6,018 bases of DNA, taken from positions 1-6,018 of the forward strand of contig CALDKL010000780.1 in the NCBI GenBank assembly GCA_937898895.1. Reading direction: 5' to 3'. The DNA comes from an uncultured Verrucomicrobiae bacterium. Lineage in GTDB: Bacteria; Verrucomicrobiota; Verrucomicrobiia; Verrucomicrobiales; DEV007. The notes beneath the pieces are model-generated. The model searched no databases and was not told the DNA's origin. It was given only the letters and a program-made list of their open reading frames with translations. The position numbers and the translations under genes are program-made. Below, in pieces: positions 1 through 6,018 of this stretch (position 1 is its first letter; each line of letters begins with the position of its first letter).

Positions 1-1
1 A

Positions 2-220
2 AAACGTCGCGTCGGACTCGGAGAAATGGCCTCGGAGACACTCGACGAGCTTTCCGGCATCACCTTCCGGACCTACGTCGAACCCTTCGAGATCGACAAC
101 GGCGAAGGGGATGCCCTCGCCGACCTCTACAAGCTGACGGCCGAGGCGAACTTCCTCGACGACGGAGGGGAGCAGGTCGAGAAGGCGGAGTTGATCGTCT
201 ATGTCAAGGAAGAGAAATGA
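2..220 (+). CDS. C-terminal fragment of a probable minor pseudopilin (GspI position)
   Basis: This reading frame is open from base 2 to the TGA at 218-220, so the 5' part lies outside the window. An in-frame ATG at 26 is probably an internal Met. The 72 visible residues contain no N-terminal prepilin signal, as expected for a C-terminal piece. They end in alternating hydrophobic and polar strands (YKLTAEANFL, then AELIVYVKEEK), which fits the beta-sheet C-terminal region of GspI/PilV-like pseudopilins. The stop overlaps the start of the GspJ-like gene as ATGA. In type II secretion operons the gene before gspJ is normally gspI, a minor pseudopilin that starts the tip complex with GspJ and GspK. 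The assignment rests mainly on position; sequence support is weak. It could also be another prepilin-like protein. Confidence 0.55.
   Translation, partial: KRRVGLGEMASETLDELSGITFRTYVEPFEIDNGEGDALADLYKLTAEANFLDDGGEQVEKAELIVYVKEEK
206..210 (+). promoter_or_regulatory. Shine-Dalgarno site of the gspJ-like gene
   Basis: AAGGA ends 6 bases before the ATG at 217 and lies inside the last codons of the preceding gene. It supports the ATG at 217 as the real start, and with the ATGA overlap it suggests that the two genes are translated as a coupled pair. Confidence 0.6.
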
Positions 221-1176
221 ATCCTGACAAATCTACACAACGCAGGGGAGACGAAGGGTTCTCCCTCTTCGAGATCGCGGTGGCCCTCACCATCCTCGGA
301 CTCATCTCGGGTGCGATTTTCTCGATTCTCTGGCAGGCCGGAGAGACGGCTTCGGAGGTCCGCGAACTCGACCGCCGCGAGGAGGAGGTGGCACGCTTTA
401 TCCACCTTCTCCGTGAGACGATCGAGCACCTTCCCGAGGAAGGCACTCTCACCATGACCCCGGCGGAGGAGACCGCCTCGGGGTTTCCGGAATTGAAGAT
501 CGGGAACAGCTCCACCGCCTTCACCTTTGGTGAAATCGTCGGCAGCGCCGAGGAATGCATCCTCTCGCTGCGACCTGGGGCGGCGACGCCGGAGGGCGAG
601 CCGACTTTCGATCTCGCCATCAGCCGCGCCGAGTTTGCGCCCGAGGATACGACGGGTTCGGGCATGGCCCTGCGGGTGAGCGAGGAGGATTTTCTCCAGG
701 CCGACGAGGAAGGCCGCTACTGGATGCCGCTGCTCGGCGGAGTGACTGCGGCGAGCTGGGCGTATTGGGACAAAGAGAAGAAAACCTGGCTCGATGAATG
801 GACGGACGATTCGCGGATGCCTCCGCTGCTCGCGTTTTCCATCGACGATACCTACCGACCGGTGCCCCTGCGCATCGTGTTGGAAGTGCCCGAGCAGGTT
901 TCCAATCCTCCGGCGGAAAACAACTCCTCGGGCGGCACGTCAAGCAATTCCTCGAACTCCTCGAATTCGTCGAGTGGAGGCGGCGACAAGAACAGTTCCG
1001 GAAGCCGACCGGGCAAAGGCGAAGGCCGACCGGGCAAAGGGGAAGGTCGGCCAGGCGGCGGCGAGGGCCGACCGGGAAGTGGACCGGGAGGACCCCGACC
1101 CGGCGGAGGGGACGCGGGTGGCGGCAATCCCGGCGGCGGAGGAAACAGCGGAGGAAGCGGGCGAGGTGGAAGATGA
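217..1176 (+). CDS. gspJ: GspJ-like type II secretion pseudopilin with Gly/Pro/Arg repeat tail
   Basis: A 319-residue minor pseudopilin, expected in the inner membrane and then in the pseudopilus tip. Residues 1-14 are a short basic leader ending in Gly14. After the predicted prepilin peptidase cut come Phe15 and Glu19 at +5, then a hydrophobic helix to about residue 38 (FSLFEIAVALTILGLISG). This is the class III prepilin signature. A charged helical stretch follows (about 42-70), then a soluble domain. WLDEWTDDSRMPPLL (191-205) resembles the conserved Trp and Leu-Pro region of GspJ. The conserved fold ends near residue 226 (VPLRIVLEVPEQ), which is the usual GspJ length. The remaining 90 or so residues are an extra tail: a Ser/Asn tract (242-253), four RPGxGEG-type heptads (264-291), then Gly-rich sequence to GRGGR. 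The gene overlaps both neighbours by ATGA. The pseudopilin call is strong. The J assignment rests on gene order and on the GspK-like gene after it. Confidence 0.85.
   Translation: MNPDKSTQRRGDEGFSLFEIAVALTILGLISGAIFSILWQAGETASEVRELDRREEEVARFIHLLRETIEHLPEEGTLTMTPAEETASGFPELKIGNSSTAFTFGEIVGSAEECILSLRPGAATPEGEPTFDLAISRAEFAPEDTTGSGMALRVSEEDFLQADEEGRYWMPLLGGVTAASWAYWDKEKKTWLDEWTDDSRMPPLLAFSIDDTYRPVPLRIVLEVPEQVSNPPAENNSSGGTSSNSSNSSNSSSGGGDKNSSGSRPGKGEGRPGKGEGRPGGGEGRPGSGPGGPRPGGGDAGGGNPGGGGNSGGSGRGGR
940..975 (+). repeat. Ser/Asn codon tract, about 9-bp period
   Basis: The gspJ-like gene here encodes an unbroken Ser/Asn run through near-repeats of a 9-base unit (tcctcgaac, tcctcgaat, tcgtcgagt). 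It marks the junction between the folded pseudopilin domain and the Gly/Pro/Arg repeats and probably acts as a flexible linker. Such tracts can change length by replication slippage. Confidence 0.75.
1006..1089 (+). repeat. Four tandem 21-bp units encoding RPGxGEG heptads
   Basis: Four in-frame 21-base units start at 1006, 1027, 1048 and 1069. They encode RPGKGEG, RPGKGEG, RPGGGEG and RPGSGPG. The first two units differ only at wobble positions and the last two have diverged, as expected of an older repeat array that expanded by tandem duplication. Because the period is a multiple of three, gain or loss of a unit keeps the reading frame and the downstream overlap with gspK. Confidence 0.9.
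1163..1168 (+). promoter_or_regulatory. Shine-Dalgarno site of gspK inside the gspJ tail
   Basis: GAGGTG lies 4 bases before the gspK ATG at 1173 and is part of the final Gly-Arg-Gly-Gly-Arg codons of the gspJ-like gene. It decides the gspK start, although the gspK frame stays open for several hundred bases further upstream. The last residues of the repeat tail may be constrained by this site as well as by protein function. Confidence 0.6.
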
Positions 1177-2111
1177 AATTGTTTGCCCCATCAGCGCGTC
1201 GTTCTCGTGGCATGGCCTTGCTTCTTGCCCTCGTTGCGATCCTGGCTCTCTCCATGATCGCGGCGGGGCTCTACGAGTCTTCGCAGTCCTCGTGGGAGGA
1301 GAACACGCTCGACCGCGCCCGCTATCAGGCTGGCATTCTGGCCGAGAGTGGTCTTTCCATCGCCCTGCACCCTGACATTGAACCAGGAGATGTCGCCCTG
1401 CACCACGAACTCGCTCCGGGCCGCAGTTGGGAGGTGCGCATCACGAGCGAGGGCGGTCGTTTTCCCGTCAACAGCATGGGCGAGGAACGGCTCCGCCGCG
1501 CCGTGGTCGAGATGTTCGTGCTCTGGGGGCTCGATGCCGCCACCGCGAGCCATGCCGCCGACTCCATCGCCGATTGGATCGACGACAATTCCGATCCCCT
1601 TCCCAACGGGGCGGAGAACAACTGGTATGCGAGCGTGAAGTACCCGCAGTTTCCGCCGAATGCCGACATCACCTCGCTCGAGGAACTGGTCTTCGTCTCC
1701 GGCATGGACGAGGTCGAAACGATCCAGCCATTCTGGCGCGACTTCTTCACGATCCGTTCCGATGCTCTCATCGACTTCAACGCCGCATCCCGCGAACTCA
1801 TCCAGGCACTCACCGGGGCGACAGCCGACTCGGCGGCGAACTTCATTGCGGTGCGCAATGGCGACGACGGAATCGAAGGCACCGTCGACGACTACACCTT
1901 CGGCGATCTCGGAGAGGTCCAGTCGCTCCTCGGCATGTCGGACACCGAATGGGAAGAGATCTCCGCTTTTGTCACCGTCGCGGGAACCGTCAAGCGGATC
2001 GAGAGCAGGGGAAAGGTGGGGGATTTCACCGAAACGCGGGTGATTCTCGCCGAGGAGGTGACGGAGAACAACCGCACTACGCTCCGTCCGCTGGCACGAT
2101 TTCGGGAATGA
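1173..2111 (+). CDS. gspK: GspK-like type II secretion minor pseudopilin
   Basis: A 312-residue protein of the GspK family, the large minor pseudopilin thought to cap the pseudopilus with GspI and GspJ. The leader ends RRSRG (Gly13), followed by MALLLALVAILALSMIAAGL. Position +5 is Leu, not Glu; lack of Glu5 is a known hallmark of GspK. Residues 46-65 (LDRARYQAGILAESGLSIAL) form the usual helix after the membrane segment. GGRFPVN (94-100) matches the GspK 'F.(L)N' strand, and ADSIADWIDDNSDPLPNGAENNWY (split here as residues 129-152) is the typical Asp-rich helix-loop. DFNAASRELI (201-210) matches the conserved 'vN.NTA' segment. Length agrees with the family. DDGIEGTVDD (231-240) is an acidic loop, possibly metal-binding (inference). 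The start is fixed by the ATGA overlap at 1173-1176 and by GAGGTG upstream. It probably shares one transcript with the genes on both sides. Confidence 0.9.
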   Translation: MKLFAPSARRSRGMALLLALVAILALSMIAAGLYESSQSSWEENTLDRARYQAGILAESGLSIALHPDIEPGDVALHHELAPGRSWEVRITSEGGRFPVNSMGEERLRRAVVEMFVLWGLDAATASHAADSIADWIDDNSDPLPNGAENNWYASVKYPQFPPNADITSLEELVFVSGMDEVETIQPFWRDFFTIRSDALIDFNAASRELIQALTGATADSAANFIAVRNGDDGIEGTVDDYTFGDLGEVQSLLGMSDTEWEEISAFVTVAGTVKRIESRGKVGDFTETRVILAEEVTENNRTTLRPLARFRE

Positions 2112-2140
2112 GCGTAGCTTGTCGGCTCAGCCTTCCATGA
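2108..2140 (+). CDS. 10-codon mini-ORF bridging gspK and trmD
   Basis: ATG at 2108 overlaps the gspK stop as ATGA (2108-2111). The frame encodes MSVACRLSLP and stops at TGA 2138-2140, which overlaps the trmD ATG at 2137, again as ATGA. A ribosome finishing gspK could thus restart here and again at trmD. No Shine-Dalgarno site is evident before either start, which makes coupling plausible but unproven. The peptide has no recognisable function and the arrangement may be chance. Confidence 0.3.
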   Translation: MSVACRLSLP

Positions 2141-2817
2141 GGATCGATATCGTCACCATTTTTCCCGAGATCGCGCAAGGACCGCTCGGCACCAGCATCA
2201 TCGGGCGGGCCGTTGAGTCGGGGCGCGTCGATATCCGCTGCCACGACCTTCGCAATTACACCACGGATCGCCACCGCCAGGTCGACGACATGCCCTACGG
2301 CGGAGGGCCGGGCATGGTGATGAAGCCCGAACCTTTCTTTGCCGCAGTCGCCGATCTGAAGACGGAAGACGCCTGGGTTGTCCTCCTCACTCCGCAGGGC
2401 AGACCCTTCCGCCAGTCCCGCGCCATCGATCTGGCGGGAAAGCGTCACCTCATTTTTCTCTGCGGTCACTACGAGGGCGTCGATCATCGGGTCGTCGAGG
2501 GGCTCGTCGACGAAGAGCTTTCGATCGGTGATTATGTGCTGACCAACGGCACCCTTGCTGCGGCCGTGGTCGTCGATGCCGTGGTGCGGTTGTTGCCGGG
2601 AGTGCTCGGCGATGAGAAATCCGCCGAGGAGGAGTCTTTTTCCGGCGAGGGTCGCCTGCTCGAGGCTCCGCACTACACACGCCCCGCCGAGTTTGCGGGC
2701 CGGGTCGTGCCTTCGGTGCTGTTGTCAGGAAATCACGGAGCCATTGCGGAATGGCGTCGCGATCAGGCGAGGGAGCGCACCCGTGTGAATCGGCCGGACT
2801 TGCTTGGGGATCTGTAG
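2137..2817 (+). CDS. trmD: tRNA (guanine-37-N1)-methyltransferase TrmD
   Basis: TrmD transfers a methyl group from S-adenosylmethionine to N1 of G37 in tRNAs, preventing +1 frameshifting; it is a cytoplasmic SPOUT-knot dimer. The 226-residue protein opens MRIDIVTIFPEI, the family's usual start. DDMPYGGGPGMVMKPEP (50-66), LTPQG (84-88), CGHYEGVDHR (109-118), SIGDYVLT (129-136), RLLPGVLG (151-158), APHYTRP (177-183) and VLLSGNH (194-200) are all TrmD blocks. ATG 2137 is chosen because MRIDI matches the family; an in-frame TTG at 2119 would add six residues. Odd points: the knot loop reads LTNGT where LTGGE or LSGGE is usual, and the position of E. coli Asp169 (EDSF) is Glu166 (EEESF). The protein ends just after RPDLL and lacks the last helix of E. 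coli TrmD (255 residues). It follows gspK, not rimM, and no rplS follows. Confidence 0.96.
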   Translation: MRIDIVTIFPEIAQGPLGTSIIGRAVESGRVDIRCHDLRNYTTDRHRQVDDMPYGGGPGMVMKPEPFFAAVADLKTEDAWVVLLTPQGRPFRQSRAIDLAGKRHLIFLCGHYEGVDHRVVEGLVDEELSIGDYVLTNGTLAAAVVVDAVVRLLPGVLGDEKSAEEESFSGEGRLLEAPHYTRPAEFAGRVVPSVLLSGNHGAIAEWRRDQARERTRVNRPDLLGDL

Positions 2818-2830
2818 GATTGGATCAATC
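2818..2830. other. Convergent junction with short inverted repeat
   Basis: Only 7 bases separate the trmD stop (TAG, 2815-2817) from the pabB stop (2825-2827 on the minus strand). GATTG (2818-2822) and CAATC (2826-2830) form a 5-bp inverted repeat with a 3-base loop. It is short, AT-containing and has no T-run on either side, so it is a poor intrinsic terminator. Termination of both transcripts must rely on Rho or on signals inside the opposite gene. Confidence 0.35.
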
Positions 2831-4120
2831 GAGGATCGGTGCTCCGCCTTCACACGCCTGCAGGATTCCGGATGCCTTGTGCAGGGTCTCCTCCCACTCT
2901 TTCGCGGGAATCGAATCGGCGACGATACCGGCTCCGACGTGGAAATGAAGTTCGTTCGCTTCCGCGACGAGGGTGCGGATCGCGATGTTGAAGCGGCTCT
3001 CTCCGTTGAAGCCGAAACAGCCGATCGCGCCGGTGTAGAGTCCTCGCGGCAGGGACTCGAGTTCGGCGATGATCTCGCGGGCACGTCTTTTCGGCGCACC
3101 CGTGATGCTGCCGCCCGGAAAGCAGGCGCGCAGGGCCGAGAGGTGGTCCGTGTCGTCGCGCAGGGTGCCCTCGACGGTGGAGACGAGATGGAACACCTGG
3201 GCATATCGCTCGAGTTTCAACATCTCCGTCACCGTGACGGACCCATACTCGCAGACCTGACCCAGGTCGTTGCGTTCGAGGTCGGTGATCATGACAAGCT
3301 CGGCGATCTCCTTCGGTGAGGTGATGAGGTCGTAGGCCGAACGTTCGTCCCGTTCCCGATCGCGAAAGCGGGGGCGCGTGCCTTTGATCGGTCGCGTCTG
3401 GATGGTGCGGCCGCTCATGCGCAGGAACTGCTCGGGCGAAGTAGAGAGCACCGTGCGCCCCTCGAGGGATAGGTAGGCGGAAAAGGGAGCGGGAGAGACC
3501 TCGCGCAGCCGACGATAGAGCGCGAAAGGGTCGAGGCCGACGGGAGCCGCCGCCGTGAATCGGTGGGAAAGGTTCACCTGATAGATGTCGCCCGCAGCGA
3601 TGTAGTCCCGGGCGCACTCGACCCGATCGCAGAAGGCGGCGCGGTCCATCCCCGACCGAAATGCGAGCGAGGGAATTTTGGCGGGGGCGGATTCATCTCT
3701 CTGCGCGAGCCAGTGTGCCGAGAGCGTGCCGTTTTCCCTCCACGTCTCGAGCCGGTGATCGTAGACGAGAAATTCGTGGTATTCTCCGAAGAGAAAATCA
3801 CCCTCGAAGCAGATCGTGCCATACAGACCGGCACCGGGAAAACCGAGGTCGGGGGTGCTTTCCTCGGGGGAGCGGTTTTCGGCGAGGATTTGGTGGAGCC
3901 TGACAAAGTCCTCTTCCACGAAGAGATTGCCCCTCACCACCGAACGCGGACGCGCCGTGATCAGGGAGAAGCGGGCCGCGCCGGGTCTCCCGTGGAACTC
4001 CTCCTCAGTCGAGGAGGCGTCGAGGAAAACAAAACCGGGCAGGTGGCAGAGTCCGGTCGCGAGCGACACCGGCGCAAAGCCGTGAAGAAAGGGGAGGAGT
4101 TTCGGGTCGGAGCCGGACAT
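2825..4120 (-). CDS. pabB: Aminodeoxychorismate synthase component I (PabB)
   Basis: PabB converts chorismate plus ammonia (from the PabA glutaminase) to 4-amino-4-deoxychorismate, the first step to p-aminobenzoate and folate; cytoplasmic. From ATG 4120 the protein has 431 residues, close to E. coli PabB (453). The N-terminal part (1-150) is divergent but keeps VFLDASS and RFSLITARPRSVV. The chorismate-binding domain has IAAGDIYQVNLS (174-185), PIKGT (244-248), ELVMITDLERNDLG (274-287), FPGGSITGAPK (334-344) and HVGAGIVADSIPAKEWEET (394-412). Lys246 in PIKGT is the residue that distinguishes PabB from anthranilate synthase TrpE, which has Ala there. No PabA or PabC domain is fused and neither gene is in the window. 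The frame stays open to a TTG at 4201, but the extra 27 residues (Cys/Arg-rich) look non-native. No clear Shine-Dalgarno site precedes ATG 4120, so the exact start is uncertain. Convergent with trmD, divergent from the helicase. Confidence 0.95.
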   Translation of the reverse strand: MSGSDPKLLPFLHGFAPVSLATGLCHLPGFVFLDASSTEEEFHGRPGAARFSLITARPRSVVRGNLFVEEDFVRLHQILAENRSPEESTPDLGFPGAGLYGTICFEGDFLFGEYHEFLVYDHRLETWRENGTLSAHWLAQRDESAPAKIPSLAFRSGMDRAAFCDRVECARDYIAAGDIYQVNLSHRFTAAAPVGLDPFALYRRLREVSPAPFSAYLSLEGRTVLSTSPEQFLRMSGRTIQTRPIKGTRPRFRDRERDERSAYDLITSPKEIAELVMITDLERNDLGQVCEYGSVTVTEMLKLERYAQVFHLVSTVEGTLRDDTDHLSALRACFPGGSITGAPKRRAREIIAELESLPRGLYTGAIGCFGFNGESRFNIAIRTLVAEANELHFHVGAGIVADSIPAKEWEETLHKASGILQACEGGAPILD

Positions 4121-4182
4121 GCCGCGCGAAAGCGGGGAACAAACGCAGGTTTCAGGGCAACTCCAGCAAAATCGTGGCGTCC

Positions 4183-4194
4183 GGGATCGATCCC
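4183..4194. promoter_or_regulatory. Perfect 12-bp palindrome GGGATCGATCCC
   Basis: A perfect, spacer-free palindrome located 63 bases upstream of the pabB ATG and 107 bases upstream of the helicase GTG. A dyad between divergent genes suits a dimeric transcription factor site, but a single 12-bp copy in GC-rich DNA can be chance. It would fall in coding sequence if pabB began at TTG 4201. Confidence 0.3.
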
Positions 4195-4203
4195 TCCCCA
4201 AAA

Positions 4204-4222
4204 CCTTCCCTTTCCCTTTTCC
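4204..4222 (+). other. 19-base pure pyrimidine tract
   Basis: An unbroken C/T run with a cctt / ccctt / cccttt rhythm on the plus strand (purines on the minus strand). It sits in the divergent gap upstream of the helicase. It may only reflect composition; a role in promoter structure is speculative. Confidence 0.4.
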
Positions 4223-4269
4223 GAAAACCGTGTATCGTCCCCGCCCACCCGACCGAGTCCTTCTGCTGT

Positions 4270-4293
4270 GACGGGTGATTCATTCCACCCGTC
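4270..4293 (+). promoter_or_regulatory. Hairpin immediately before the helicase start
   Basis: GACGGGTG (4270-4277) and CACCCGTC (4286-4293) are exact inverse complements around the 8-base loop ATTCATTC. The hairpin ends 7 bases before the GTG at 4301, where a ribosome would bind. In the mRNA it would be a stable GC-rich stem able to limit initiation. As the product is an RNA helicase, autogenous control is an attractive guess. No T-run follows, so it is not a terminator. It would be coding if translation began at the in-frame GTG 4268. Confidence 0.5.
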
Positions 4294-4300
4294 TCTTGCT

Positions 4301-6018
<1,718 letters not shown>

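Larger units (their letters stand above)
4121..4300. promoter_or_regulatory. Divergent intergenic region between pabB and the helicase
   Basis: This 180-base gap must hold the promoters of both pabB (leftward) and the helicase (rightward). I could not find a convincing -35/-10 pair on either strand. The best rightward candidate, TATCGT at 4233-4238, has no good -35 partner. Visible structure is a 12-bp palindrome (4183-4194), a pyrimidine tract (4204-4222) and a hairpin (4270-4293). The left third could be coding if pabB starts at TTG 4201. Confidence 0.6.

Noticed and set aside
798..1172. Upstream extension of the gspK frame through the gspJ tail
   Set aside because: The frame is open only because the region is stop-poor and repetitive; the product would be Arg-rich low complexity. 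The prepilin leader, Shine-Dalgarno site and ATGA overlap all place the gspK start at 1173.
2850..3617. A second minus-strand frame (255 codons) inside pabB, and several plus-strand frames across it
   Set aside because: They lack any family motif and overlap the strongly supported PabB chorismate-binding domain in another frame.
2825..4120. TrpE (anthranilate synthase) as an alternative name for the minus-strand gene
   Set aside because: The motif is PIKGT with Lys, characteristic of PabB, and not PIAGT as in TrpE; no trp genes are nearby.
4121..4201. N-terminal extension of pabB to a TTG at 4201
   Set aside because: The 27 extra residues are Cys- and Arg-rich and do not resemble PabB, and family-like sequence begins just after ATG 4120. 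Not fully excluded, since ATG 4120 has no clear ribosome site.
4207..4238. Possible sigma-70 type promoter for the helicase (pyrimidine run as -35, TATCGT as -10)
   Set aside because: The -35 match is poor and TATCGT matches the consensus at only four positions, so I do not call it as a promoter.

Overview
The window is a GC-rich, densely coding stretch of bacterial chromosome. It holds six protein genes (two run off the window edges) and no RNA gene, insertion sequence, CRISPR array or phage gene that I can recognise. The gene content (a pseudopilin gene series in type II secretion order, a TrmD with an LTNGT-type knot loop, a free-standing PabB) and the weak Shine-Dalgarno use at several starts suggest a Verrucomicrobia-like or other PVC-group Gram-negative. 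That placement is inference from family resemblance and was not tested.

Left part, plus strand, positions 1 to 2817: a tightly packed operon. It begins with the C-terminal end of a probable minor pseudopilin (GspI position). Next come a GspJ-like pseudopilin with a class III prepilin signal and an unusual Gly/Pro/Arg repeat tail, then a GspK-like pseudopilin without Glu at +5, then trmD, the tRNA m1G37 methyltransferase. The first two junctions are ATGA overlaps. The gspK-trmD junction is bridged by a 10-codon mini-ORF that overlaps gspK at its start and trmD at its end, which would suit coupled translation. GspI, J and K form the tip of the type II secretion pseudopilus in known systems. trmD is an unrelated housekeeping gene that is usually in rpsP-rimM-trmD-rplS; here it rides behind secretion genes.

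Middle part, minus strand, positions 2825 to about 4120: pabB, aminodeoxychorismate synthase component I of folate synthesis. It converges on trmD with only 7 bases between the stop codons. The Lys in its PIKGT motif separates it from anthranilate synthase.

Right part, plus strand, about 4301 to beyond the end: a DEAD-box RNA helicase of the DeaD/CsdA type with a GTG start, all classical helicase motifs, an Arg/Glu-rich linker and a C-terminal DbpA-type RNA-binding domain. It is divergent from pabB. The 180-base gap between them holds a perfect 12-bp palindrome, a 19-base pyrimidine tract and an 8-bp-stem hairpin directly before the GTG.

I do not see a clearly new multi-gene system. The observations most worth following up are the repeat tail on the pseudopilin, the changed active-site residues in TrmD, and the small cis elements (mini-ORF relay, helicase leader hairpin, divergent-region palindrome).
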